Source of the DNA: Diplodia intermedia
Lineage: Eukaryota > Ascomycota > Dothideomycetes > Botryosphaeriales > Botryosphaeriaceae
Length of the DNA stretch: 64,000 nucleotides
NCBI GenBank assembly: GCA_021495925.1
Contig: JAKEKT010000040.1
Span: forward strand, 186,001 to 250,000
Direction: 5' to 3'
Shown: piece after piece, positions 1-11,401 of the stretch
Position numbering within the stretch: the stretch's first letter is position 1
How the letters are laid out: the number at the start of each line of letters is the position of its first letter
Made by a program: the position numbers and the translations under genes
The notes under the pieces: generated by a model
The model's input: the letters and a program-made list of their open reading frames with translations, nothing else
What the model was told of the DNA's origin: nothing
Database searches by the model: none

Positions 1-3000
1 CCGGATTTATTCAAAAAGGCCGAAAGCAGGCGGATGTTAAGCGGGTTGTCGTCAACAATGAGGATATCTTTGCCGGCGCGGGTGGACAAAGTGCCAAGGT
101 GGGGCTCTTCTTCTTTCGGCGGGCGCTCGTGGCGATCGGGTCGAGGGCGATGCGGGAGCTTGTGTTGCAATGGGAAGGTCTGTGCTCTTTCGAGTCTGCT
201 TGACGTATTTTCTACTGCGCTGTCGGAGGGCTCAGACGTGGGTGGAGAATCGAGTTCTGGTATTTTGTCCTCCGCTGGCGCAGTCGCGGGGCCTTCAGGG
301 CTGTCCAAGTCTCTCTCAGGAGATTGTTGAAGGTAAGACAGCGCGCGAATAGGTGCACCATACGGCACTTGGTGAGCCCGCGGTGGGGCTATAAGGTCCG
401 GTCGAACGGGAGCTTCTGAATGCGAGTTAAGAAGGGACAAATACCGCTGAAGAATCCTGGCGAGTTTGGAAGGACCGCAACTAGTCAAGTGTGAGATTAG
501 CGCAGATTGTATCTCGGAATCGATCGCTTACGGCTGTGTGACTACGTCAATCCACCCGCTTGTGACTCTTGAATCCGCTCTCAATGTTGCAGCCTCCATA
601 CCGTCCATGGCCACCACGATCGAGACGCCTTGCCGAGCTCGGTTTCTGAACATGGAGTTGAAACTGGGCCCGGGATACATTACCAGTTGGCTGCCGTCCG
701 TGTTCACGTCATCCAGAGCCGTTACTTTGATCCCAAACCATGTTTGCAGGGTATCGGTAAGTGATGCATGAAACTGGACCTCGGCATCGCACGAGAGCCT
801 TTGTGTTTCGTCATCTTTGGGGATGATGGTTCTCGCGACAGCAATGTTCATGTCCTTTGTTTGAGCTGCGACAGCCAGTGCGAAGTCGTCGACAGTTTCT
901 TCACATTTGTAAAGAACCATGTGGATCTTGACGACGGTTCCGGTACCGACCTTGGTCTGCACCGATATGTCTCCACCGACGCTGCGCACAAGACGCTGCA
1001 CGATGCTCATGCCGAGGCCAGTACCGCTTGAGAAGGAATTCTCCTGGGAAAAGGCTTCGAACAGTCCGTCTTGGAGAAATCTCAATGTCATGCCACATCC
1101 AGAGTCCGCAACGGTCAAGGTGATTCGGCTTTGACTGTCATTGACATCGGTGGCCGACAGCGATACTCGCACAAACCCAGCGTCGGTAAATCTTAGTGCA
1201 TTACCGAAGACGTTCATGAGAATGCGCCGCCAAACTCCAGGCTGTACTGCATAGGTCCAGCAAGGACCAACTGGGAGGTCGAGGATCACGCGTACGGCTT
1301 TTCGGGAAGTTGGTGGTACTGGCGATGGCGATACCGGACTGGTGTATTCCGGAAAGAAAGGGTCTTCCTCAGTCGTGGATGGAGGTGATCCAACGTTGTA
1401 CGACTGTCCGGAAAATACGGCTTCAACGGTCTCCTCTGTAAGACGGCGAATGTTGGTTGGAGGCTCGGTGCTCAACAGGGGGAGAGAAGCTCGCGTGGAC
1501 CTCAAGCATCCGGGCAACGTAGGTCTTGCGGATGGGCCCGTGTACTCGTTTATTCTCGAGTACTCCAGCACGTTTTGGACCGTATCGAGAAGCGTTCGCC
1601 CGCACATGGAAATCGAGTTGACGATACTAGTCTGGAACGCATCTAGGCGCATTTCCAGCAGATACTCGACACCGCCAAGGATACCGTGGAGCGGAGAGCG
1701 AAGCTCGTGGGACATTGATTCGATGAACGACGCCTTGGCTCGGTTTACGACAACGGTGTCTAGCCGGCCCAGCTCGGTCATGATGCTGTTACCGAACGCA
1801 CGGAGATAGAGTAGATCGGATCCGTGAGACAGCTGCCGGTTTGGGTCCGAGGTCCAGCAAAGACATCCGGCAAACCATCGCTGGCGTTCGTGGTCCCACA
1901 ACGGCATGATAGCGGCACTTCGAGCGTTAGAGGCGATGTCCACGATAGCCTCCACTGCCGTACTACGCCGTAGCCGGCCCCTGCGGGTGTGCTTCATGGG
2001 TGTATTGTCAGCTGTCTGCCTTGCAATGTTAAAGATCTTGCCGTTTGGGTGCCTTTTCAGCAATCGCCGGAGGGAAGTCTCGGTCAAGCCCAGGTAATCC
2101 TTCCTTGCCGCACCTCCATGTCTGCTTGAGCGAGCTACATCAGCGAAGCCAAGGATTTTACAAGTAGGCAGGCGAGGATAGCCGTAGGACGAGGCGGTGG
2201 ATCCAGATGACTCGTCGGCAGCGGAAGCGGAGCGGTGGGTGGCAGCATCGTCGCTCTCGTCGGTCACAGACTCGGACGGGTCGTCGGGAGTTGCCAGGGA
2301 AGCATCGAAGAAGATGACGCCGTCGAGGTCGCTGGACTGTCGCATGATATGAGCAGCGCGAGAAAACATTCGCTCGGTTCCGGGAGACAAGAGGTCGTTC
2401 CGCGCGTCGTTGTCGTTGGGGGCAGCTTCGGGGGTGTCGTGGCGCGAAGTGTGCGATCCGGTCGGCGAACCAGTGGCTGGATTCCGCGGTACATTGAGGT
2501 CGTCGCGGGCCTGGAGGTCGGCAGCACCAGTCACAAAGGAATTCAGGCCACGAACCATCTGCTCGGCCTTGCGGTTGGTGTCCTGAGCGCGGGCGGCACG
2601 GAGATAGGCGACAACAGCGGCGGCCATGTCTTGCATGAAGAGCAGCTGGTCTTGCTCGAGGCCATGGCGCGGCACGTCGTCAATGATGCAGTAGACACCA
2701 ATGGCGACGCCCTGGGGACTCATCAACGGCACGCCGGCATAGAAGCGGAAATGATGGGCGGTAGCAGCGAAGGGAAGATCGGTGAAGCGGCGATCGCGCT
2801 GCAGATCATTGATGACCAGGGCATCGGACTGCAGAGCGCATTGGCAAGCACCAAAAGCACGGGGGATGACGGCGCAGCCCAGCCAAAGGGGGTCGGCGGC
2901 GTCAGCGCAGGACGGATTGCCCAAGGGAACGGTCTGAGTGGCCTCGGCCAGGACGAACTGCGACTGGCTGTCGATCAGAGAGATGAAGGCGCGCTTTGCG

Positions 3001-3255
3001 TTGAGACGGTGGGTTCCGAGCTGGGCGAAGGCGGAGAGGGCGGCGTCGTTGGACGGGCGCGGGTCCAGGTCGGGGGCTTGCAGGCCGTCGGCGGCGGCGT
3101 GCAGCTGCTCGCGCAGGTCTGGCAGATGCAGCGAAGGCGGATAGTAGCTACAAACGAGTCAGCCTCTGGCAGTGGGGACGAGGACAGAGGGAGCCGCACT
3201 CGAAGACGTGGCGTTCGCGCGCGCGCTCGGCGGCGAGGGCGTCCGGAGGAGCCAT
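1..3255 (-). CDS. Hybrid sensor histidine kinase (GAF-HisKA-HATPase-REC), 3' end off window
   Basis: Predicted cytoplasmic phosphorelay sensor kinase: ATP-dependent autophosphorylation of a His, then transfer to an Asp in its own receiver domain. Exons on the minus strand are 3255-3200, 3147-532 and 480-1; the introns (3199-3148, 531-481) have GT-AG ends, the first with a CTGAC branch site and the second with CTAAT. About 1050 residues are visible. The order is: N-terminus with RERHVFDYYPP across the first junction, GAF domain at about 70-190, a low-complexity linker, the H box near 497 (SHELRSPLHG), the N box near 666 (NVFGNALRF), G boxes (DSGCGM, GTGLGMSIV), a Pro/Glu-rich linker, then the start of a receiver at about 1030 with ILIVDDNPLN. 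An in-frame ATG at 3279 is an alternative start. It diverges from the PAS/GATA gene and may share its promoter. The family is certain; the stimulus and exact fungal HK group are not known from sequence. Confidence 0.95.
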
Positions 3256-3537
3256 GGACGACGGCAGTCGCGGTGGCATGCGCTGCACAAATACGCAGCG
3301 TCGAGAGGTGGCAAGACATGGAGTTGGCCGGCTGGGCGAGCGACGGCACGCGCAGTGGCCCTGTGGCCCTGCGCTGCGGCTCTCGGCCCAGGCCCTGATC
3401 TGCGACCCAAGCCCGTTGCTTAGCGCGGTGGCGATGCCGGGCGCCGGCTGCACGCGCGCAACGGCTGCCGGCCTCAGCGCAGCTCCCCGCACCCGAGATG
3501 CGTGCCTCCAGTGCGACTGCGAATTCACCATGCCTAT

Positions 3538-4422
3538 ATGCCTGGATGTCGCCCGGCCGGGCTGCTCGTCGCCCTCTCCCAAATGCCGCCCTCCCCGCTC
3601 GCGAGCCCCCCGGCGGCCGTCCGCGACCTGCACATGGTGCTCTCCCGCGCAACCACCGTCATGCGCGCGTCGCCCAGTGTGCTGCAGCTCACCGGCCACC
3701 CGCTGCAGAGCTTCCTCGGCGTCGCGCTGCACGGCCTGGTCCACGACGACGACGCCGCCGTCTTCCTCGCCGAGCTGGAGCAGGCCACGCACTCGGCTGC
3801 CTACGTCTTCCGCTTCTTCGCCCGCCTGCGCACGGCCCACCCCAGCCCGGCCTATGCCGCCTTTGACTTCCACGGCCACTTCCAGCGCGCCGTGCCCATT
3901 GCCTTCTTCGTGTGCGTCGCCCGCCCCGCCTTCCTCTCGTCCTCGATGCACATGGACACGCTGCTCGACCTGAAGACGACCGAGCTGCGCCTGCTGCGCG
4001 AAATCGCCGACCTCCGCGCTGAGCGTGACAACGAGTCCCCCGCCCGCCCGCCCGCCGACCCTGTTCGCTTCCTGGTGACCAGCCCGTCCTTGCAGTACTC
4101 CGAAGGTGGCTGCACTACCGTCTGCGGCGACCTCGGTATCCCCTACAAGCTCAAGCCCTTCGAATCTACGAAGCCTGGACCCGAACCACCCGGCCACTTC
4201 ATCTGCACATGGTGCGCCACCACTGAGGCCCCCGAGTGGCGCCGTGGACCAGACGGCCCCAAGACGCTGTGCAATGCATGCGGACTGAAGTACTCAAAGT
4301 CGTGCCGGAAATCGGCGTCGTCGCGAGCGATTGTGCCATCTCGGGAGGGTAGGAAGAGAACCGACGGCCACATGACCAACGCGAACAGCCCGCCCAGCTT
4401 GAGATTCCCTTCTGTTGATTAG
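3538..4422 (+). CDS. WC-2-like PAS/GATA zinc-finger transcription factor
   Basis: Predicted nuclear DNA-binding regulator. The N-terminal half matches the PAS region of White Collar-2 and of the cutinase palindrome-binding protein type (DLHMVLSR, ASPSVLQLTGH, a VHDDD segment, then FRFFARLR). A short coiled stretch follows (LLDLKTTELRLLREIADLRAE). The single GATA finger is C-x2-C-x18-C-x2-C (ICTWC...TLCNACGLKY), with the 18-residue loop used by WC-2 rather than the 17-residue loop of animal-type factors. At about 294 residues it is much shorter than Neurospora WC-2 (about 530), lacking long N- and C-terminal tails. The start is uncertain: ATG 3538 is the first in frame, ATG 3583 sits just before the conserved region, and an upstream exon cannot be excluded. 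Whether it works in light signalling or in cutin response is not decidable here. Confidence 0.85.
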   Translation: MPGCRPAGLLVALSQMPPSPLASPPAAVRDLHMVLSRATTVMRASPSVLQLTGHPLQSFLGVALHGLVHDDDAAVFLAELEQATHSAAYVFRFFARLRTAHPSPAYAAFDFHGHFQRAVPIAFFVCVARPAFLSSSMHMDTLLDLKTTELRLLREIADLRAERDNESPARPPADPVRFLVTSPSLQYSEGGCTTVCGDLGIPYKLKPFESTKPGPEPPGHFICTWCATTEAPEWRRGPDGPKTLCNACGLKYSKSCRKSASSRAIVPSREGRKRTDGHMTNANSPPSLRFPSVD

Positions 4423-5207
4423 GAAGATAGTAACCATGGTACCCCACTTTTCGGTCGACGAGCGAAATCTCGGATGGCAAACACTACTGGCACCTCAGGC
4501 GTGCTCCCTTTAGCTCCCTTTGCCACGTCCTTCCTCCGATCGGCACGCCGCACGCAGCCGGCAGCCGCGGCTAGGCCCACGAGGCGTTCTGTCAGCTTGG
4601 GGAAATGGCATGCTAGCGCTCCACCCGGCCGCTCACGCCACTTTGGCCGTGGCTGAGTTGGGAGGTGGCTCACGCAGCCGAGACAGCACGGCTATCAATG
4701 CGACGACGAGAACGCCTCTCATTGGAAGAAGCAAGGACCATGGCGCTCCCATGCAACAGTCTTCCACTTACAGTGGCGCCCAGGTCCTCTTTTTTTTTTT
4801 TTTTTTTGTTGCTGTCGGAACGACTCCCGACGCTTGGTTGGCTGTCGTTGATCCCCTCCACGGTGCACTTTCCCGTTCGCCCGCCTACAGCAGGCAGAAC
4901 ACGGCCGTTGCGAAGCCTTTCTGTAGCGCGGGTATCGCTGTCGCCGAGCCGGTGTAAAGCACACGCCAGGTTGCGCGAGGTGGGGATGAAGTGTCGCGCA
5001 CGACTGGCCCGTGAAGCGCTCAACGCCAACGGTGCCTATCACCACGTTCCACTTTCAAAGCCGAACCACAACAAACACCGTCCAAGACGAAGCCGTCTCA
5101 GCCCCGAGTGCCTCAAGGCCAAGCCCGCTCCACTCTTGGGCTACAGTCCGACTCCCTTCCTCGAAAGACCGGCATAAGGCCAGTTCGATGACGGAAAGAT
5201 GGTTTGC
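4423..5207. other. Intergenic, 3' of the PAS/GATA gene
   Basis: I see no convincing gene. The stretch holds an 18-nt poly-T run (4790-4807) and short open frames without recognisable domains. It probably contains the 3' UTR of the GATA gene and the 3' flank of the U2-like locus. Confidence 0.5.
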
Positions 5208-5391
5208 GTCGCCCAGAGATAGTGCAATACTTGGGATACCTTGGGAAAGCGGCGTGAGCGGAGCTCAGCGGCCACCGCTCGGTATCGAAAAAGATGATAT
5301 TTTTAACTTGTCCCCGTAAGGACGTGACTCAAAGATGAAAATGTCAAGAACAGTCACCACACTTGATAAGAGCCAACGGGCAATGCGAGCT
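5208..5391 (-). ncRNA. Diverged U2 snRNA paralogue or pseudogene
   Basis: The minus strand aligns along its whole length with the U2 gene at 9.06-9.23 kb. Recognisable parts in order: a degraded 5' stem-loop (GTTGGCTCTTATCAAGTGTG), the branch-recognition block, a stem-loop II with CGTCC-TTAC-GGGGACAAG, an Sm-like T-rich stretch (ATCTTTTTCGA), a stem-loop III core (GAGCTCCGCTCA) and a stem-loop IV with the conserved loop TATTGCACT on a CCCA/TGGG-type stem. The hexamer that pairs with the intron branch site is GTGGTG (plus-strand CACCAC, 5355-5360) instead of GTAGTA. Upstream, CGTATCTACACCACCC aligns with the TATA region of the true U2 gene, so the promoter was probably copied too. It may be a pseudogene or an expressed variant; sequence alone cannot decide. 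Confidence 0.75.
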
Positions 5392-8300
5392 GAGGGAGAA
5401 AATGAGGTGTTGGAAGGGGATTAGGGTGGTGTAGATACGCGCGGAGGAGTGTGGCGCCACGTGGTGGACTGTGGGAGGTCAACACCTTCAGCTATACCGA
5501 ATGCGGGTCGGGGTGGCCTCTGCAGAGTCGATGAGCGGGAGACGAACGCGCGAACCGAGCAGGCAGGGCGCAGTCAAGCGAGGTCAGGTGGGCGTGTGCG
5601 CGCGCCCATGGGCCGTACACGGGCTGGTGATTCGTACGAGTAAGGTTTTCCGGAATCCGGATAATGCAGCTGGCTCACACCGGAGGCAGGAACGGACAGC
5701 ATGCGCGGTGTGTTACACGATCTAGATTCCTCTAGCTGGAATGCTGGAGCAGGGTCCAGGCGGCGGCACATAACAAGGTCCAACAGCCGTCGTGTACGAC
5801 CCTGGCGGTCTGCACAGCCGCCATAGCATGGCATGCTGGAAACAAAGTATAGTCGCCCGCGTCTAGACACCTCATGGCACAGGCGGCTTCCAGCAGACTT
5901 CCGCTGTAGAAACCAACAGATGCAGCAGCCGCAGTCTACGCTTTTCCACCAACGTGCTGAACCGAAACCCGGGACGTGGCGATTGAGCACATCACCATCG
6001 GCAAAAGTAGACAAGGTCCTAGCAGCTGCTGCTTCCTCCCTTGCTCCTTTTCCTGCACGAAATTTTCCGCGTTTCATGACAAGTTCTCTTGTGGTGGGGG
6101 CAACGTGCGCGTGTGATTGGGTCCCCCAACCTGCCTTCTGCCTGTCTCGTCCCCGATCGGGCTTAGCGCCGCCCAAGTTGCGCGCGCAATGGCCCTTGTC
6201 TTTACGTTCCTTTCCGCTCAGATCATCGCAATCTCAAAACCGAAATCTCCTCATGTTTTCCTGCCGCACCCACTTTCGTGGCTAGCCTTCCCAGTGGCTT
6301 CTGCCGGACCGTTTCTAAAGCAGAGGCTGCCGAGCTGCAAATGAGGTCCTTGGAAAGAAAGCCATCACGTTACTGGGCTAGTGGCGTAAGTCATCTCCAA
6401 CTTGTCCTTAAAAAATAGCTTGTGCAGCCGTTGCTGCTAGCTGCTAGCCGCGCGTCCGGCTGCCCGGATAGGTATCTCTACCTCGCCGCGCCGCTACGCC
6501 GCTATCCGCCCATTCGGATTCCGCGCTCCCGGTCTCACCGTTCCTCGTATAGACTCGTTCGCTGTTCTCCCAATCTGGGACACTTGGAGGCGATCTCGCT
6601 GCCTTGACGCATACGTGTGTCTTGTGGAGCTTGGCTCCTAGAGTGCTTCGTGAAGAAGCTCGGCAACAGGCAAGCGTGGAATTCTTCGGAATATATGCTG
6701 GTATAATTCTCCTGCGTGAATGTGTTTTGACTGCTTGGACTTGGATGTGGAGCAGAATATAGCTGCAAGCTACCAATTGCGAATGCGCCTGGGAGCTTCG
6801 AATGATTCGGCGCAGCGGAGTCGACTCCGCATCTTGAAAGGCGGACCCGAGACGGGATGGGACGGTCTGTATACTTTGTGGCACAGTATCCAACAGGGAA
6901 AGTTGGGCCAGTCGGACATACGCAAGCCCTTGGTCCTTGATCTTCATTAAACTCAGTGCAGACGTTGTGGTTTCATAGATATATTTCTCGAACGTGCTAG
7001 CAGAAGGTACGAAGTGGAGCCATAGCCTATCAAGCATGTATCTGCGACTCCTACGAGTCTCTACGTATTGAGCGCTGAGTGCGGCAAACTATGTACTCAG
7101 CGACCATACGCCTCTCAGGCTCTCAAGCTAGTTGCCCCATCCAGCTTAGCGCCGGCTAGCCTTGTAAGGCTACCCGCCGTGCCGCCCCAGCATCTTCTTC
7201 TCTGGACACTACAACCCAAGCCAAAATTTCCACCCCAACGCACAGAAACAATGCCCCACACGCACAAGATGAAAGCACTGGCCGACGACTAGGACCTCCG
7301 AGCCTACTACTTCTCGCGGTTTGATTGCCATCTCTTTGGTGACTTACCTCCCTTTTCACATAATCGCAGGGTACTACTCGCTAAATTCCCCTGCGCGGAT
7401 AAGGTGGAACGCCCATATGCCAGGTCTTGAGCGGAGGAGCTACATTGGGCGCAATGGGCATTCTACCAACGGGTTCTCGGTCAGCTTAGTGGCGCAAACT
7501 TGTGGCAGACAGAACGATGGGAATGGCAGAGGTCATGCAGCGCGATCAAAGCTACACGATATGGCGGCAGGCTCGCTCATACGAGCAGCGTGGAACGAGT
7601 CGTGGTATGCCTGTAGTGCTACATGTGGATATTGAATGCAACGCAACGCCGACTGGCACTTCCGCTCAATTGACCTGCCCCATTTTTGACCCCGGACCCA
7701 TATGCCGTCTCCATGACGCTTCCGTGTTGTGCTCTGTGTCCCCCACGTACTGGCAAGCTCGCAAATGCTACGGCCCATGCGTCTTGTTGTCTGCTCGCCG
7801 TTGAGAAGAAACCTTCGACAGTGGCGCGTTTGAGGTGGAACAAGGCGATGAAATCGGACAGTCGTGAAGTACGGAAGGTTGCGAGGACTTCTTCTGGTTG
7901 AGCAGCTGCCAGCCAAAGGAAGCACTCCAAAGCGTTTTCCGCCAACAACCTTTGGCGATGTGGGAGTGGGTCAGCTTGCTGACGCAGCGTACGAAGAGCG
8001 CGGTGCTCGCCCGCAATGCGCAGGCCAGAATCGCAGTCCAGCGCTAGCGTGCGACAGCGTGATGAATGTGATCAGAGCTTTCTCTAGAGAAGGGTGCTGT
8101 CTGCAGTCCGAAGCGTGAAGCACGTTGTCTGGTTCCGAAGGGGGTTTTTGAGAGAGAAAAGGTAGAGCTGCAGCGGAGGCCGTTCAGATTCTCGGCGAGC
8201 AGGCATCGTCGTGGCATCAATGTCCGTTTCCTGTAGCCGTATCGCTTGGAGTGCGGCTGAAGAGATCTTGTGGCGTGACGCGCGGGTGTCGCCCGGAACA

Positions 8301-8763
8301 TGCGGTGGAAGGCGTGGTTGAGCTTATCCGCCGTTGCGCTGTCGCAGGCCGAAAGTGCCAGTAATGGGCGCATCGAGAGGGTCGCATTGCACGCGACAAC
8401 GAGGACGGGTCGCTCAAGAGCGTATGCGACAAGATGGTGCCAGTCGAGAGTGACGCGAGACGGAGCAGCGAAAGTGAGCGCGTCTCAGGCGCTGCGAGCG
8501 GGCGAGCGAGCGAACAGCCCGCGGCCGCATGGCAAAGATGCGCGCCTCAATTCCACGACGAGCATCGCAATGCTGACGCGCTCATCTCCGCTCCAAGGGC
8601 GTCGGCATCGAGCCTACAGATCCTGCGTGGTGCGGCGGTCTTGACGCGACCCAGCGCGAGCGGGGCGACAGCGCCGCAGCCCACCAAACTCAACACCACG
8701 CGGCTTCCGCGCCGCCGCGGACGCTCAGCCTCACGATCGTGACAGCTGCCCCATCCACCGCGG
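5392..8763. other. Intergenic, no supported gene
   Basis: Both strands carry only short open frames without recognisable motifs or consistent splice structures. The 200-codon frame at 5574-6176 (minus) has no protein-like features that I can defend. The stretch separates the two U2-like loci. Confidence 0.5.
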
Positions 8764-9005
8764 GCGCAGAACGAAGCGCAGAAAGCGACCGTCGCGCGCA
8801 CGCTGCTCAAGTCTCTCCACCATCGCAGGCGGCGGCAGCGGCGGCGCCTGCCATCGGCTCACTTCTTGTCTTAATCTTCTTCCTCAAGGAGCGCAGAACG
8901 AAACGCAGAAAGCGACCATCACGCGCACGCTGCTCAAGTCCAGGAGCCGCTGCTGCCGCCGCCAGCCATGCGCTCAGTTCTTGTCTTAATCTTCTTCCTC
9001 AAGGA
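8764..9005. repeat. Two-copy direct repeat flanking the U2 3' end
   Basis: Copy A (8764-8890) and copy B (8891-9005) both open with GCGCAGAACGAA and close with CTTCTTCCTCAAGGA, and both contain GCGCACGCTGCTCAAGT. They differ mainly by a GC-rich internal segment. The array lies about 50 bp beyond the 3' end of the U2 snRNA gene. Confidence 0.8.
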
Positions 9006-9054
9006 CCTGCTCAAGGCAAGATCGCTCAACGAAAAAGAGGGGTGGAGGAGTTCG

Positions 9055-9234
9055 CGTCAGCCCGAGACAGTGCAATACGGGCGACACCGTGCCTCTGAAG
9101 ATGAGCGGAGCCCAGCGCCCCAGAGGCCGTTTCCAAAAACTGTCAGGAGTGTGTACCCCCGTAGGGGCGTTCTCAAGATTAAAAGAGAAAGAACAGATAC
9201 TACACTTGATCTAAGCCAAAAGGCAAAGAGAGCT
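9055..9234 (-). ncRNA. U2 spliceosomal snRNA
   Basis: U2 snRNA pairs with the intron branch site during pre-mRNA splicing. The minus strand shows the conserved 5' block CTCTTTGCCTTTTGGCTTAG, then ATCAAGTGTAGTATCTGTTC containing the branch-recognition hexamer GTAGTA (plus 9198-9203). It continues with the stem-loop II region, an Sm site (AGTTTTTGG, about 9133-9142), a stem-loop III closed by a perfect CCTCTG/CAGAGG stem, and a stem-loop IV GCCCG-TATTGCACTGTCT-CGGGC. The length of about 180 nt is usual for fungi. A TATA box lies at the expected distance upstream. The 5' and 3' ends are set by homology and are good to a few bases. Confidence 0.95.
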
Positions 9235-9265
9235 GGAGAGGAAAGGGAGGGCGGAGGCCGGGGGG

Positions 9266-9273
9266 TTTATATA
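9266..9273 (-). promoter_or_regulatory. TATA box of the U2 snRNA gene
   Basis: TATATAAA on the minus strand, about 35 bp upstream of the U2 5' end, in a C-rich context. The spacing fits a Pol II snRNA promoter. Confidence 0.7.
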
Positions 9274-9856
9274 CGGGGCAGGTCGGACGCACGGACGATG
9301 CGGCAGCGGGCTGGACCCTGGGAAAGGTTGTCCCTTTGGCGTGGCAACGGCCCCGGCTAAGCCTAATCGAGAGGTCGGTGGAAGGAAATGGAAGCAGGTC
9401 TTGAGCTTGGCTCCACACTGAGAGGACGTCAGCAGTGGACACTGGCACGAGGCCACACCATGACGCAATGGATGTGCCTCTGCCAGCCCAGGATGCCTCT
9501 CGGAAGCACCATTGCTCTTGCGCATCCGACAGCTGGTCCACACTCGACGCCGACCCCACGAGCGCCAGCGGTGAAACACGATGTCGAGGGAATGATGGGA
9601 CCAGCGACACCTCACTTCTTCACGGACAAGTCAAGTCAGCTCGTCATCTGCAACCTGCATTTCACGCACGAGCAAGCATTTCCAAGAGCACAAGTGTCAG
9701 ACGATGAGGTAATGAATGAAATTACTTTAGAATTCTGTCGTACACATGTCCTTTCGTATCAGCAAGTATCAGCAACTCTGACCCTGTGGTCCTCAACATT
9801 CATCCCAGCAACCTTCATCCCTCCAAGAACACCACTGGCTGCCCTCAATGTCCATC

Positions 9857-10857
9857 TCAGCCAGGACTCCCGTGACCATGTCGAAAAACCTCCTTGTTAT
9901 CCAACGGCAGCGTCCAGACGGTGGGTGTAGGTTCCACGCTCATGGCTCGGTCTTGCTCGTGGTCGTCACGGGCAAGGTTCGACAGACGGGCCAGGGCGCG
10001 GTCCAGATCCGCCTCGACATCCTCTTGCCAGACAGTATGCTCTCTTACCCCGTGCTGGGGCAGCGGAGTTGAAAGCGGAGATTGGAAGGGGGGAATGGGC
10101 TGGAATGTAACAGGACTTCCTCGTCGTCCATGCCGGGCTCGGCCAAGGTGGTAGCGGCCGAACTCCTGCAACGCATCAGTAGCTGAACAGACATGAAAGC
10201 TTCCAGTGAACATACACATCGTTCGATAGTTCCGGAAGGCGTTGCAGAACTTCTGCAATCGACGGCAGGCGTTGCTGGGATATGGCCCGGTCTGATGCCG
10301 TGGGTGTGTTTTCTGGCGCAGTCGTCGGTGAGTCCGTCAGGCGGACATTGACCGCCGGCAGGTCTAGAAGTGGCAGGAATCGCTGCTGTCCGTTCTGGCT
10401 GGATGGCTGGAAAGGCGAGCAAGTGTCAGCAGAGCCGCCAGGTGAATGGTAGGAGGAAACGGGACGGAGTATTGGACTCACGAAGATAAAAATGGGGTAT
10501 TCACCACCACAAATGTGAAATTGGGTTTGGAGGCACCCACCCAGCCGATTCTTTGTGGGCAGGTGCCCCCAACCCACCAAATGAATTGGTGGAGGAGGGA
10601 TCTGACGTAGCAGGCTGTTAGCATTGTGCTTCAGAAGGGGAGTTCAGGCGGGGGGCTCAACTCACAAGATGGAAAAATAAGAATATGATAACAATAGAGG
10701 AAAACAACCGCCGGCGTAGGAGGACGGGCGTGGAGTTGTGGAGTTGTGGAGTGGAGAGGATGAGGAGGAAAGGTGGCGGACGGAGGGGCTTTTGAAGGCG
10801 CGAGCGTACTTCCAAGGTTGCCACCGGCAGGCAGGCAGCAGCGGACAGCGCGGTCAT
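9857..10857 (-). CDS. Unrecognised four-exon protein, about 269 aa
   Basis: No family is recognised. Exons on the minus strand: 10857-10666, 10601-10482, 10406-10218, 10165-9857. All three introns (64, 75 and 52 nt) have GT-AG ends and leave an uninterrupted frame. The first intron has a GCTAACA branch site and the second a GCTGACA site. Exon 1 encodes a basic/hydrophobic stretch ending in LFSSIVIIFLFF that could be a membrane segment. Exons 3 and 4 look more protein-like, with SIAEVLQRLPELSND and an acidic segment around WQEDVEADLDRALARLSNL. Exon 1 resembles a CT-rich leader, so the start may be wrong, but no later in-frame ATG exists before SMSVEP-like sequence in exon 4. Function unknown. 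Confidence 0.5.
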
Positions 10858-11401
10858 GTCACCCTTCGTCGACGCGACTGTGGCAAGCACGACGGGCCCC
10901 TCGGCCGAATGTGGGACATGGCGCGCTGCCGATCACGTCAGAGGTCACGGCGGTGCAGGCCCCCAGAGGCATCCGGGCAGGTGCGCAGCCGCTACTTCCG
11001 CGAGCTTGTATGAAACGCCAGGCTGCAGCGTTTTTGCTGGGCAAGAGAGACGGATGATACGCTTCCTTTCTGGCAGCTCATCCTGCCATGGGACCAAATC
11101 GCGTTAGCCACCTATTAGGGGCTCAGATCTGTCAACCTAAGGCCGCTTGTACTACAAAACGCTGTGAGTGGTGGTGAAGCGGCATCATGTTGGTACCACC
11201 TCATCGACAATTCCATACCGTTTCTCCTTGGAAGACGTGCTGTTGCAGCTGGGGCGGGTAGGAACAAGGGAGCTGGTGCGCGTTCACGTTGAGGGGCATT
11301 TGGAGTAGACAGGTTCGATCGAGTGACAACTCGCAATGGCACCGGAGAGTGACATGGGTAGCCAACGGCCTTTATGATCATCCGTATAGCTGTATTGCTA
11401 G
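10858..11401. other. Intergenic
   Basis: No supported gene. Probably the promoter of the minus-strand gene on the left and the 3' flank of the one on the right. Confidence 0.5.

Noticed and set aside
2235..3398. 387-codon plus-strand open frame opposite the histidine kinase
   Set aside because: Gly/Val-rich shadow of a GC-rich coding region; the minus strand carries clear GAF motifs and introns.
3148..4197. 349-codon minus-strand open frame opposite the GATA gene
   Set aside because: It covers the conserved PAS region in antisense and has no domain; only its last codons coincide with the true exon 1 of the kinase.
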